64,000 nucleotides of DNA. Origin: Phymorhynchus buccinoides. Taxonomy: Eukaryota > Mollusca > Gastropoda > Neogastropoda > Raphitomidae. The DNA lies in NCBI GenBank assembly GCA_017654935.2, contig CM065710.1:18199743-18263742 (forward strand), read 5' to 3'. The translations under genes were made by a program, and so were the position numbers. The notes beneath the pieces were generated by a model that worked only from the letters and a program-made list of their open reading frames with translations, searched no databases and was not told the DNA's origin. Position 1 is the stretch's first letter. Each line of letters starts with the position of its first letter. This document shows positions 1 to 12,018 of this stretch, in pieces.

Positions 1-715
1 TATTATAGTGTCAGGGCTTCTTGAAAACGTAGAGACTGTGCGTATTTACGCACTATATTAACTAGAGCTCTCAAATCACCCCCTAGAATGTCAAACCATG
101 CGTGAGATTTACCCTTTCAAATCTCAAGTAGGGGGTGAGGTGACGCATTAAAACGATGATTTTTGCGTTAACCAGATTTGCTCATTTCGATAGTCTGCTA
201 GGCCAAACTAGGCTACTACCACAATGAAGAGTCGCTAACCTAGATTTAAAATTCTTAAACGATCGTGCAGAAACTGCCAGAGCGCAGTAAACATCAAAAA
301 CTCGTTGTTCATCGACAGACCTTTTTCTCAAGATCCAACAGAATCGTTTTAAACATCTGATATTTCTTTCGTGAACATGCCACCAGTCTGGCAAGTGTTA
401 AAAAAAACACTTGAAGGCAAAGAAGAAGAAACAGGTTGTTCGTCAAAAACAAAAACAAGAACAAACAAGAAAGTGACCAGTATGTGCATGAGTGAAGATA
501 ATGTGTTGTGTGCACGTGTGCATGTACGTGCGCGCGTGTGTCTGTGTAAACGTAGGAAGTAGGGTCTTGACCCTTTAAAATGTGAAACCTGGGGTGAGCG
601 TACCCCTTAAGGGAAAGGAAAATGAGAAGCCCCGAGTAAGTTTATGTCGATTTTATATGAAGTAAGTGAACGGGTTCCGTAATTATGCAGTACAGCTATC
701 TTTGTGAATCTAATA

Positions 716-903
716 CAGTGGAACCTCAGTATGGCGGCCACCCTATTGACTGGCCAAGACTGGTCGTAAGTGCGAGGTGGTCGCATTACTGAAGATTTTT
801 TTTATAGTAATAAACAAGGACGGGAAGAGACTGAGTGAAACTGTCCGGAATACTGAGGTGGCCGCGATACAGAGGTGGCCGTTAATTCAGCGGGGTTCCA
901 CTG
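716..903. mobile_element. Tigger/pogo-like MITE, 188 bp (copy A)
   Basis: The ends are inverted: CAGTGGAACCTCAG at the left and GGGGTTCCACTG at the right, with internal GGCGGCCACC and GGTGGCCG segments also mirrored. A TA precedes the left end, the target expected for Tc1/mariner/pogo elements, but the right flank reads CG, so the duplication is intact on one side only. No transposase is encoded. Family assignment rests on the terminal sequence and TA target. Confidence 0.65.
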
Positions 904-1334
904 CGTTCAATTGAAACTGGGGTTTTCTGACGATGTACACATTTCGATCTTACAAATGCTGTGTGTTATCACTATAATGATGCCATGATACAGTGTTACA
1001 TGATCATTGTGCAGTGCTTTGTTTCACAGCCATTTGTGAAGCATCAACTGTTTGTATTCTTTACTGAATGCATTACTTTTGGCTCATGTTAATTGTGAGT
1101 GTTGTGACGTCAACAGACATCGGTTTTTTTCTTCTTCTTACTATAATAATGCATATTCGTTTTATTCTCTCTTGTCTCTTTGTGTTTCCCTTCTCACCTT
1201 TCTCTCATCCCCCACTCTCCCTCTTTCTTCCAATCTATCCACCTATCTACCCATCTATCCTTTTCGTCTGTCTGTCTGTCTATCCATACAGCTATGTATC
1301 AATTTGTTCCCTCCCTTTATCTCCCTCTTCTTTT
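904..1334. other. No gene seen
   Basis: Mixed-composition sequence shared with copies B and C. It contains a short TGACGTCA-like palindrome near 1105. No coding, RNA or mobile element signal was recognised. Confidence 0.5.
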
Positions 1335-1383
1335 CTTCTCTCTCTTTCTCTCTCTCTCTCCCCTCTCTCTCTCTCTCTCTCTC

Positions 1384-1422
<39 letters not shown>

Positions 1423-1423
1423 C

Positions 1424-1454
<31 letters not shown>

Positions 1455-1463
1455 CTCTTCCTT

Positions 1464-1508
<45 letters not shown>

Positions 1509-1530
1509 TCTCTCTCTATCTCTCTTAAAA
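1335..1530. repeat. (CT)n microsatellite
   Basis: Nearly pure CT dinucleotides with occasional CC and TT interruptions. Leu/Ser-rich and Arg/Glu-rich open frames across it are composition artefacts. Tract length differs between copies A, B and C. Confidence 0.95.
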
Positions 1531-2089
1531 AAAATTCTTTAAGCTCCAGTCTCCTCTCTCTCTCTCCTTCACTCTTCCCTTTCCTCTCCATCTCTTCTCC
1601 TCTTTCCCATGTGCTTCATGAACGAATAATAATATTATTTTAACTACTAATTTGACTATGATAAAAAAATGTAAATTCGGTTGTTTGTTTTGTCTGCTGT
1701 TTGTTGATGTAATTTGGTTTGTTAACATTATAATGTGGAGTGTGATACTACTACCTATACTACTACACTACTCTACGCCACTAATTACTACTCAGGTCCG
1801 TGTGTGTTGTCTGTCTGAATACATGTTATAACTATGTCATTACTAGTCAGCCAAGTGTTGTTCAAAGCACCGATTCGGTTCAATCTGCCTAATGGGACAG
1901 CACGGCAACCGAGGCGGCCGTGTCAATTCGCTAGTTTGGCAAATGACACCCGTATTGCCGTCGTGTCAGCGCCACGATCTCCGGTAATTGCCGATTGTCT
2001 CCTTTGTTAGGTCACAACTATCGGTATTCAAATTCAAATCGAACAGGAACCAGCCAGTAATCTTCCAAACCACTAATACCAATATTTTT

Positions 2090-3885
2090 CAAATAGCGCA
2101 ACACCGCTGCAGTAAAACTGGTCGCGTACATTAAAATAAGATACAAGTAGACCACTAAAGTAATACACAAAAGCAATAAAAAAATTATACACAGTACATC
2201 CACTAGGCATAACATCAAGCATGCAATATATATAATCAACGCAGACAAGCAAATGCTTTGTAACAATGAAATAAGATATGCCTCAATAGTACTTATAAGA
2301 AAAACTAGAATCGAACCTCTTCAAAACCATCATAATATACTCTGGTCGAAGCACTGTGGTATATTCACTACTACAATATTATAGAAACATGAACAGCCTT
2401 CATTTATTTTCCAATGCATTTGTATGGATTTTTGCCTGACAAACATAAACCCCACCTTTAAAGTTTTTTGTTCTTTTAATGTTCTAATGGTATATCAATG
2501 ATGGTATTAAATTGTCATTCTTCGCTATAACACCTGTTTACGATACCCTAGTTATTTCCTTGATCGCTTTTTCAATAATATATTCCCCGCACAGTATCCT
2601 GTTCAAAAAAACCATTCCCCATCTTCTTATGCGTGCTGGATATGTGCTTAACTAGTTTGTTGTCTTCTTCTTCTTAATTTTGCTGTTTGTTCCCCAAGTC
2701 AGGGCTGATGAAATAAAGCTGTAGCTAATTAGCTCCGTTTTCCTCAGAATCCTCTGTACTGGGCAGCTGTACCTGGTGTGCCTGCATTGGAGACCTTTGC
2801 GTCTTGAATATCTGCAGTGCGTGCCTCACTCTCTGTGATTCAGGAAAAATAGTCGCGCTCTCGCGCGCTTCGTGCGTTTGCGTGCGTGTTGTGTTTTTTG
2901 TGTGTAGGTGACACGTGTGCATCTGATGTTGTGTGTCTGTGGGTGTTTACAATGCTTGGTTTGTGGAAAATCGTAATGTGATGTACAGTATGCCTGTGAT
3001 TTGGTTTACATTCATTATTTTCTGCCATTTTTGAAGCAGTAACGACATAAAGCAAAAAATTTGGGACAGATTGATTTGGGACGATTTGAGTTTGATCATT
3101 GGAAAAAAGTGCGTGTGTGCGAATGTGTTTTGAACAATACTCAGATCATTTGGGAAAATGCAACAATTCATACTTTTCTGCAATAAATTGAAAAAAGAAA
3201 ATGACGCAGTGCGTGCGTGTGATTGGGAAAATTCAATTACCTTTAAAATGTCATCGATAGTTGGGCTCTTCCATGCTGTGTGAAGTGAAAATACAGTCGA
3301 CCGGATTTACAAAATGCAGTAAGCGTCTGTGATCAGCTGTGCGTGCGTGCATTTGGGCAAACACGTCTGTGATTTCGCACAAGGCACATGACTGGCAAAT
3401 GCAATAACGTCCCCATTTGGGGAAATCCATCGTCGTGTGATTCGGGGAAATGCAATAACGTCTGTGATTCGGGGAAATGCAGTGCGTGCGTGTGATTGGG
3501 AAAATGCAATAACGTCTGTGATATGAGGAAATGCAGTGCGTAGGGTCAGTACATGGGAAAACTGCACCTATGTTATGTTTCGATATGGGAAAGTGCACTG
3601 TGCTGTTTGTGATTGGGTGCAGTGTTTGTGATTAATGCATGCTTTATTGTTTGTGATTGGGAAAGTGCATGTTTATTGTTTGAGCTTGGGAGGTGCACTA
3701 TTCCACTGTTCACTGTGACTGTGTATCTGCACCTCATGTTATTTGGGACGGTGCATTGAGTGCGTGTGATTGGCACCAGGCCTATTGTTTGTGATACGGG
3801 AAAATGCATTGTTTGTGATTCTTGTTTATTGTTGTGATTTGGGAATGTATATTTTGTATGGGAATTGCAGGATGTTTGTATTGGG
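2090..3885. repeat. Interleaved mosaic between copy A and minisatellite array 1
   Basis: Short stretches alternate between matches to different parts of copy B on the opposite strand. 2090-2390 matches 29.79-30.11 kb. 2400-2660 alternates between 27.17-27.49 kb and 31.18-31.29 kb. 2700-2870 matches 26.20-26.31 kb. 2920-3885 matches 30.30-30.98 kb but is broken by pieces resembling the 33-bp unit (TTTGGGAA, GTGCGTGTG). In B these modules are contiguous and separate. The segment therefore looks like two sequences blended together; see findings. Confidence 0.7.
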
Positions 3886-6800
3886 AATGTGCACTGTGTT
3901 TATTAGTTTGTGATTTGGTAAAGTGCACTGTGTTTATTGTTTGTGATATTGGAAGGTGCACTGTGTTTATTGTTTGTGATTTGGGAAGGTGCACTGTGTT
4001 TGTTTGTGATTTGGGAAGGTGCACTTTGTTTATTGTTTGTGATTTGGGAATGTGCACTGTGTTTATTGTTTGTGATTTGGGAATGTGCACTGTGTTTATT
4101 GTTTGTGATTTGGGAATGTGCACTTTGTTTATTGTTTGTGATTTGGGAATGTGCACTTTGTTTATTGTTTGTGATTTGGGAATGTGCACTTTGTTTATTG
4201 TTTGTGATTTGGGAATGTGCACTTTGTTTATTGTTTGTGATTTGGGAATGTGCACTTTGTTTATTGTTTGTGATTTGGGAATGTGCACTGTGTTTATTGT
4301 TTGTGATTTGTGAAAGTGCACTTTGTTTATTGTTTGTTATTTGGGAATGTGCACTGTGTTTATTTTTTGTGATTTGGGAAGGTGCACTGTGTTTGTTGTT
4401 TGTGATATGGGAAAGTGCACTGTGTTTATTGTTTGTGATATAAGGAAGGTGCACTGTGTTTATTGTTTGTGATTTGGGAAGGTGCACTGTCTTTATTGTT
4501 TGTGATTTTGGGAAGGTGGCACTGTGTTTATTTTTTGTGATTTGGGAAAGTGCACTGTGTTTATTGTTTGTGATTTGGTAAAGTGTACTGTGTTTATTGT
4601 TTTTGAAATGGAAAAGTGCACTGTGTTTATTGTTGTGTGATTTGGGAAAGTGCACTGTGTTTATTGTTTTGTGATTTGGGAACGTGCACTGTGTTGTTTA
4701 TTGTTTGTGATTTGGGAATGTGCACTGTGTTTATTGTTTGTGATTTTGGAAGGTGCACTATTGTTTGTGATTTTGGAAGGTGCACTGTGTTTATTGTTTG
4801 TGATTTGGGAAGGTGCACTATTGTTTGTGTTTATTGTTTGTGATTTGGGAAGGTGCACTGTGTTTATTGTTTGTGATTTGGGAAGGTGCACTGTGTTTAT
4901 TGTTTGTGATTTGGGAAGGTGCACTGTGTTTATTGTTTGTGATTTGGGAAGGTGCACTGTGTTTATTGTTTGTGATTTGGGAAGGTGCACTGTGTTTATT
5001 GTTTGTGATTTGGGAAGGTGCACTGTGTTTATTGTTTGTGATTTGGGAAGGTGCACTGTGTTTATTGTTTGTGATTTGGGAAGGTGCACTGTGTTTATTG
5101 TTTGTGATTTGGGAAGGTGCACTGTGTTTATTGTTTGTGATTTGGGAAGGTGCACTGTGTTTATTGTTTGTGATTTGGGAAGGTGCACTATGTTTATTGT
5201 TTGTGATTTGGGAAGGTGCACTGTGTTTATTGTTTGTGATTTGGGAAGGTGCACTGTGTTTATTGTTTGTGATTTGGGAAGGTGCACTGTGTTTATTGTT
5301 TGTGATTTGGGAAGGTGCACTGTGTTTATTGTTTGTGATTTGTGCACTGTGTTTTTGTTTGTGATTTGGGGTGCACTGTGTTTATTGTTTGTGATTTGGG
5401 AAGGTGCACTGTGTTTATTGTTTGTGATTTGGGAAGGTGCACTATGTTTATTGTTTGTGATTTGGGAAGGTGCACTGCATTGTTTGTGTTTGGGAATGCA
5501 CTGTGTTTGTGATTTGGGAAGGTGCACTGTGTTTATTGTTTGTGATTTGGGAAGGTGCACTATGTTTATTGTTTGTGATTTGGGAAGGTGCACTGTGTTT
5601 ATTGTTTGTGATTTGGGAAGGTGCACTGTGTTTATTGTTTGTGATTTGGGAAGGTGCACTGTGTTTATTGTTTGTGATTTGGGAAGGTGCACTGTGTTTA
5701 TTGTTTGTGATTTGGGAAGGTGCACTGTGTTTATTGTTTGTGATTTGGGAAGGTGCACTGTGTTTATTGTTTGTGATTTGGGAAGGTGCACTATGTTTAT
5801 TGTTTGTGATTTGGGAAGGTGCACTGTGTTTATTGTTTGTGATTTGGGAAGGTGCACTGTGTTTATTGTTTGTGATTTGGGAAGGTGCACTGTGTTTATT
5901 GTTTGTGATTTGGGAAGGTGCACTGTGTTTATTGTTTGTGATTTGGGAAGGTGCACTGTGTTTATTGTTTGTGATTTGGGAAGGTGCACTGTGTTTATTG
6001 TTTGTGATTTGGGAAGGTGCACTGTGTTTATTGTTTGTGATTTGGGAAGGTGCACTGTGTTTATTGTTTGTGATTTGGGAAGGTGCACTGTGTTTATTGT
6101 TTGTGATTTGGGAAGGTGCACTATGTTTATTGTTTGTGATTTGGGAAGGTGCACTGTGTTTATTGTTTGTGATTTGGGAAGGTGCACTATGTTTATTGTT
6201 TGTGATTTGGGAAGGTGCACTATGTTTATTGTTTGTGATTTGGGAAGGTGCACTATGTTTATTGTTTGTGATTTGGGAAGGTGCACTGTGTTTATTGTTT
6301 GTGATTTGGGAAGGTGCACTGTGTTTATTGTTTGTGATTTGGGAAGGTGCACTGTGTTTATTGTTTGTGATTTGGGAAGGTGCACTATGTTTATTGTTTG
6401 TGATTTGGGAAGGTGCACTATGTTTATTGTTTGTGATTTGGGAAGGTGCATTTGTTTGTGATTTGGGAAGGTGCACTGTGTTTATTGTTTGTGATTTGGG
6501 AAGGTGCACTATGTTTATTGTTTGTGATTTGGGAAGGTGCACTGTGTTTATTGTTTGTGATTTGGGAAGGTGCACTTTGTTTATTGTTTGTGATTTGGGA
6601 AGGTGCACTGTGTTTATTGTTTGTGATTTGGGAAGGTGCACTATGTTTATTGTTTGTGATTTGGGAAGGTGCACTGTGTTTATTGTTTGTGATTTGGGAA
6701 GGTGCACTGTGTTTATTGTTTGTGATTTGGGAAGGTGCACTGTTTGTGATTTGGGAAGGTTTATTGTTTGTGATTTGGGAAGGTGCACTATGTTTATTGT

Positions 6801-8370
6801 TTGTGATTTGGGAAGGTGCACTATGTTTATTGTTTGTGATTTGGGAAGGTGCACTATGTTTTTGTTTGTGATTTGGGAAGGTGCACTATGTTTATTGTTT
6901 GTGATTTGGGAAGGTGCACTGTGTTTATTGTTTGTGATTTGGGAAGGTGCACTGTGTTTATTGTTTGTGATTTGGGAAGGTGCACTGTGTTTATTGTGAT
7001 TTGGGAAGGTGCACTATGTTTATTGTTTGTGATTTGGGAAGGTGCACTATGTTTATTGTTTGTGATTTGGGAAGGTGCACTATGTTTATTGTTTGTGATT
7101 TGGGAAGGTGCACTATGTTTATTGTTTGTGATTTGGGAATTTGTGCACTGTGTTTATTGTTTGTGATTTGGGAAGGTGCACTGTGATTTGGGGAAAGTGC
7201 ACTGTGTTTATTGTTTGTGATTTGGGAAGGTGCACTTGTGTTTATTGTTTGTGATTTGGGAAGGTGCACTGTGTTTATTGTTTGTGATTTGGGAAGGTGC
7301 ACTGTGTTTATTGTTTGTGATTTGGGAAGGTGCACTGTGTTTATTGTTTGTGATTTGGGAAGGTGCACTGTGTTTATTGTTTGTGATTTGGGAAGGTGCA
7401 CTGTGTTTATTGTTTGTGATTTGGGAAGGTGCACTGTGTTTATTGTTTGTGATTTGGGAAGGTGCACTATGTTTATTGTTTGTGTGTTTATTGTTTGTGA
7501 TTTGGGAAGGTGCACTGTTATTTTTGTATTTACCCTGATTTTGCTTGTGACTTGGGAATGCAGTGTTTTATTGTTTGTATTTTCAAGGTGCATTGTTTAT
7601 TGTTTGTGATTTGGGAAGGTGTTTGTGTTTATTGTTTGTGATTTGGGAATGTGCACTTTGTTTATTATTATTATTTGGGAAGGTGCATTATTATTGTTAT
7701 TATTATGTGATTTGGGAAGGTGCACTGAAATGTTATTGTTTGTGATTTGGGAATGTGCACCTTGTTTATTGTGTGACGAGTGCAAGAGTGCACTGTGTTT
7801 TTCTTTGACACCTTGGGAAGGTGCAATGTTTATTGTATGTGATTTTAATGACGTTCTTTTTATTCTTTGTGATTTAATTGTGTACCTGTTTGTGTATGTG
7901 CGATTTGGGAAAGTGCACTGTGTTTATTGTTTGTGATTTGGGAAAGTGCACGTGTTTATTGTTTGTGATTTGTGCACTATGTTCACTCTTTGTCATTTGG
8001 GAAGTGCACTTTTTAACTTTGTGATTTGGGAATGAGCACTATGTTTATTGTTTGTGATTTGGGAACGTGCACGTCATTTATTGTTTGTGATTTGGGAATG
8101 TGCACTTTGTTTATTGTTTGTGATTTGGGAATGTGCACTACGTTTATTGTTTGTGATTTGGGAAGGTGTACTGTGTTTATTGTTTGTGATTTGGGAATGT
8201 GCACTATGTTTATTGCATTTAAATTGGGAAAAGCAACTCAACATGTGAAAGGTGCCTGTGTTTATTGTTTGTGATTTGGGAAGGTGCACTATGTTCTTGT
8301 TTCGATTTTCAGATTGCATTTGTGTTTCGAAAACACTTGTTCATTGTTTGTGATTTGGGAAAACTGCATC
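3885..8370 (+). repeat. 33-bp minisatellite array 1
   Basis: Head-to-tail repeats of a 33-bp unit that contains TTATTGTTTGTG, then ATTTGGGAAGGTGCAC. By length there are roughly 135 units. The middle (about 4.8-7.1 kb) is nearly uniform apart from CACTGTG/CACTATG variation and a few truncated units. The left part (about 4.04-4.75 kb) is dominated by an AATGTGCAC variant, and both ends are degenerate. Because 33 is a multiple of 3 and the unit has no stop in four of six frames, frames of several hundred codons appear on both strands. I do not regard them as genes. Function unknown. Confidence 0.97.
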
Positions 8371-10388
8371 TTTTGTGAGGCACCCTATTTTGGATTTGGC
8401 ACACTTGCTGATAGGTTATTGTTTCTGATAGCCACGTGAATAAAAAAAAAATTGTTTGTGCAATTGGGAAGGTCACTAGTAATTGCTATGAAATGGGAAG
8501 ATAAAAATAGTTAACTTGATTGTAAAAATGCACTTTTCTGTGAATAACTGGCACTGATTTATTGAAACATTGGTCTATTTCTTCATACAATGCTGATACA
8601 AGTGCACTGTGTGAAGAGACATTTTTGTTGCAAATTATTGTTTTCCAAGAAAGGTGATGATTGAAAGTTCCACAAAACTCGATTAATTTACAGAAACTGT
8701 GTTTAAGCATTGATTTGGGAAAGTCAAGTACTGCCTGTAGAAACTATGCATGTTTATTTTTTTATTAAGAAAAAACACTCTCAAATATTGTGGTTTTCAC
8801 GATACTGGTATTTGAATCGAACAGAAACTATTTTGTGCTTCAGTAATGGCGTCTTCCCATGACGTCATCTCGTGAGACAGGCTCGCGCAGTAGCAGACAT
8901 TTTTGTTCCCAACGATTTTCAAAAAGTTTAAAACCACAAAAAATTATTGTGTGCAACATCGTAAGCTTAAATTTATGGCGTCGAAGCAAACATTAGTGAT
9001 TTCCTAATAAAGTTGGTGGTGTGGAGCAAAGTATTGTTAGATTCAGCGTTTGACATTCGATCGTTTCCAATTCGCAAGGGAAGCCACTCCTTTTGTTAGT
9101 AAACAGGCAAACTGTCGCCAAGCTCGGTGCGGCTCAATGCGGGGCATGTAGGAAAAAATTGGCACGGTAGAATTTTTTTTAAACCTTTGAGAACATCACT
9201 AGAAGGCTTCATCTTACACCCGCCACTGCTTATTAGCGGTCGGTGCACTTTGCTTAGATAGCGAGCGGACAACTGATTCTGTCAACGCTTTTCAACTCGG
9301 TAAATCTCCGCACCGCCGATCAGTGATCTGTCTGAAAGATGAAAATTTCAGCTTGAAAGCGAGGAACCTGAATCCTCTGTAAACCCGTTACGACATTATT
9401 TTATGGTAAAAATAATGCAGCGACTATAATAAATTATTCTTTTTCCATTTTGGCCCATTTGCAAACTCGAAAAGTTTATTATTTTTTGATTCGCTTAAAT
9501 TTAAAGAAAGGGACGTAACTCTGTGTGAGACTGGCACAAATACGATCGTCGCTACTATCTAAATTATGAGTTTGGAACGAGATTTGGTTTCCAGCTATCG
9601 ATCTAGATGAAAACAATAGATAAATATGGCCCTGAAGTTGTTTGTGAAACCCAGCTTTATGTCAAGGCGTTTAAGCAATGAAAACGACACTTTTTATGCA
9701 CTTTAAACTTTTCAGAAATCAATAATTGGTCACCAGACAGTGTTCGTTTGGGTTTTCATTGAACATCTGAACATGTAGACCGAATCTCTACGCCAACGCC
9801 TACCTTCAGGTGTACCTGAATCTAGTCCCAAAAGATTAGGCTTAATAATTCTTACCACTAATAAAATGACAAATATCAAACTTAACTGAGCAACAATTCA
9901 AAATAAAAAATAAAACTGAGACTGACTTGACTGACCAAGAGTCCAAACTGGGGAAAACGTTGGCATGTTTGGAATCAGAGACTGGGTATTCCACAAAATG
10001 CAAATGACGAAACTTAAATGACGTCGACGTATAATTAATTAGTCTATGTGTCAAAAGTCAAGGCTGTGGCTCTGTAGGGGAAACTGGCCATGTTTTGAGG
10101 CATTTTTTCTTCTTCTGTGGAGCAAAGAACCTAACCAACTTTAAAAATAAAATGACATGGTAGCGATAGCATATCAAAATAAACCAGATAAATAGTAGTT
10201 ACACCATATGAGATCCAGTTATCACCAAGAACTATGAACTGAATGCCAAAATACAATGACCACCTCCACCCTATTTCGATAGGGGGCGGGGTGAAGCCCG
10301 GTGAAGTTAAAACTACAATTAGCAACATGTAAACGTAAACGCAAATCTTTACCGCAAACGCAAAGCAGAGATGCGTTACCGTAGAGTT
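8371..10388. other. No gene seen; fading minisatellite remnants at left
   Basis: Isolated degenerate unit fragments such as TTGTTTGTG and TTTGGGAAAG persist to about 8730. Beyond that the sequence is AT-rich and non-repetitive with only short frames, none showing domain-like features. I recognised no RNA gene or transposon ends. Confidence 0.5.
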
Positions 10389-10390
10389 AA

Positions 10391-10476
<86 letters not shown>
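10391..10476. repeat. (CT)n microsatellite
   Basis: An uninterrupted CT run of about 85 bases. Arg-Glu frames on the minus strand are artefacts. Confidence 0.97.
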
Positions 10477-10480
<4 letters not shown>

Positions 10481-10485
10481 TCTCG

Positions 10486-10713
10486 CGCGTGTGTGTGTGC
10501 ATGTGTGCGTGCGTGTGTGTGTTTGTCTGTAATTGTGTGCGTAATCGTATGCACTTGCGGATGTATGTGCACATTTGTAGGTGTATATGTGCATGTATTT
10601 ATATGCGCGCGCGCGCGCGTGTGTGTAATGTGTGCGTTTGCGTGTGTGTGTGTGTGCGTGTGTGTGTGTGTGCGTGCGTGTGTGTGCGTGCGTGTGTGTG
10701 TGTGTGTGTGTGT
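10486..10713. repeat. (TG)n-rich compound microsatellite
   Basis: TG repeats with TGCG and GCGCGC interruptions follow the CT tract directly. The Cys-Val frames are artefacts. The GC-alternating core (about 10604-10620) is alternating purine-pyrimidine sequence and could adopt Z-DNA. Confidence 0.9.
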
Positions 10714-10815
10714 TTCCAGGAATTGATTATGGTCAATCCTGCGAAGGCAATGAACATTTGTGTGCTTCGAATGAACATGCCTTTTGTGACGGCCTGAATA
10801 TATGTGGTTGGTATT

Positions 10816-10822
10816 TCTCCTT

Positions 10823-10890
<68 letters not shown>

Positions 10891-11290
10891 ACAACATCAT
10901 CTTCCTCCCCCCGCTCCTCCTCTTCTTCTTTCTCCTCCTCCTCCTCCTCCTCATTATCATCATCATCATCCTCCTCCTCCTCCTCCTCCTCCGCCTCCTC
11001 CTCCTCCTCTGAAAACTTCTTCTTTTTCTTCTTCCTCCTCCTCCTCCTCCTCCTCCTCCTCATCATCATCATCATCATCATTATCATCATCATCAACAAC
11101 ATCATCTTCCTCCTCCCCCTCCTCCTCTTCTTCTTCCTCCTCCTCCTCCTCATTATCATCATCATCAACATCCTCCTCCTCCTCTTCTTCTTCTTCTTCC
11201 TCCTCCTCCTCCTCCTCTTCTTCTTCTTCTTCTTCTTCTTCTTCCTCCTCCTCCTCCTCCTCCTCATCATCATTATCATCATATTCTTCC
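10816..11290. repeat. Compound trinucleotide tract (TCC/TCA/TTC)n
   Basis: About 470 bp of TCC, TCA and TTC blocks. A two-part layout (TCC, then TCA, then AACAACATCATC, then TCC) occurs twice, at about 10820-10990 and 11035-11200, suggesting internal duplication. Poly-Ser, poly-Leu and poly-Glu frames on both strands are artefacts. Confidence 0.93.
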
Positions 11291-11401
11291 TTTATCTGTC
11301 TTTCTTTTGACTTATTGTTTGACATTTAATCGATTTTCTTTTTCTTGTCTTTTGTTCTTCTTCTCGTTCTTTTTGTCATCAATCCATCCACAACAATTTA
11401 A

Positions 11402-11743
11402 GGTCCATCGAACCAAACCTTCCTTGTGAAAGCACACTTCACCTGCCAGACCCAAAACCTTGTCTACGTCCTTACCTGCACTCTGTGCCCGATGATGTAT
11501 GTGGGAGAAACCTACAGGTCGCTCAATGACCGATTCAAAGAACACAGGGACAGCATACTCACAGGAAAAGATACGCCTGTTGCAAACCACTTCACCTCTG
11601 ACCACCACAACTTGTCTCACATCAGAGTGGCAGTCCTCTGGCGCAATGGGCGAAAGGAGGGCCAATACCGGACATTCATGGAAAGCCAACTTAGCCAGCG
11701 CCTTGGCACTTTGAGTCCACATGGACTCAATGTCAGGGAATAA
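11402..11743 (+). pseudogene. Penelope-like element fragment: C-terminal GIY-YIG endonuclease domain
   Basis: The frame reads about 113 residues to a TAA at 11741. It holds a Cys pair (TLCP), the paired motifs NLVYVLTC and MYVGETYRS corresponding to GIY and YIG, then RFKEHR, an NHF segment and a final Glu (TFMESQL). This is the endonuclease at the C terminus of Penelope-like retroelements, which nicks target DNA. The reverse transcriptase is missing: an in-frame TAA lies just upstream at 11399, and the triplet microsatellite abuts the region. A pyrimidine-rich run ending in AAG before the frame could be an old splice acceptor, since these elements can carry introns. It is a 5'-truncated copy, not an active gene. 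Other GIY-YIG families are less likely because of the Cys-rich start and NHF segment. Confidence 0.75.
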
Positions 11744-11763
11744 ACATTGTTCCATCTCATCAG

Positions 11764-11940
11764 CCCCCATCCCCATCCCCCCTCGTCACGCCCCTATGCT
11801 GTTTTTCCGACCCTCACTCGCCGCCCCTTTTCCCTCTGTCTTCCCAACAGCCTTCTACACCCCAATTCTTCCACCCACTCCCCTCCCCTTCCCCTCTCCC
11901 CCTCCCCTCTCCCCCTCTCCCCCCCTCCCCCACCTCACAT
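11764..11940. repeat. C-rich polypyrimidine tract downstream of the Penelope-like frame
   Basis: Strongly strand-asymmetric CCCCT-type sequence, about 175 bp, probably within the old element's 3' region. No gene. Confidence 0.7.
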
Positions 11941-12018
11941 GTTGCCCCTGTACCCTTTTGCTCAGTTGGCTTCTACCCTCATAAACTGTAATCACTCTAC
12001 TTTTTCACTACTCCCACT

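Larger units (their letters stand above)
1..2090 (-). repeat. Duplicated block, copy A (inverted relative to B and C)
   Basis: Read on the minus strand this stretch follows 31450-33240 (copy B) closely and 62400-64000 (copy C). A 70-codon frame at 182-394 reappears identically at 32859-33071. All three copies contain the same 188-bp CAGTGGAACC element and the same (CT)n tract, so duplication came after those arose. At some positions A agrees with C against B, for example around the TGACGTCA near 1105. No protein-coding gene is evident. Confidence 0.85.

Noticed and set aside
1052..1643. Ser/Leu-rich proteins of 120-190 residues
   Set aside because: These are translations of the (CT)n tract and carry no domain outside it. 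The same kind of frame appears at every CT/GA tract in the window.
2300..2330. tRNA-type B box (GAGGTTCGATTCTAG on the minus strand) suggesting a SINE promoter
   Set aside because: No A box at the right distance was found, and copies B and C read AGAGGTCGATTCTAG there, so the match is not conserved.
4650..6461. Open frame of about 600 codons on the plus strand, matched by a similar frame on the minus strand, apparently a repetitive membrane or structural protein
   Set aside because: It is the 33-bp minisatellite read in a stop-free frame. Both strands and several frames are equally open and repeat copies vary without regard to codons.
10599..11329. Poly-Glu/Asp, poly-Ser and Met/Arg-rich frames up to 227 codons
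   Set aside because: These come from the compound trinucleotide tract, which leaves all frames open on both strands.
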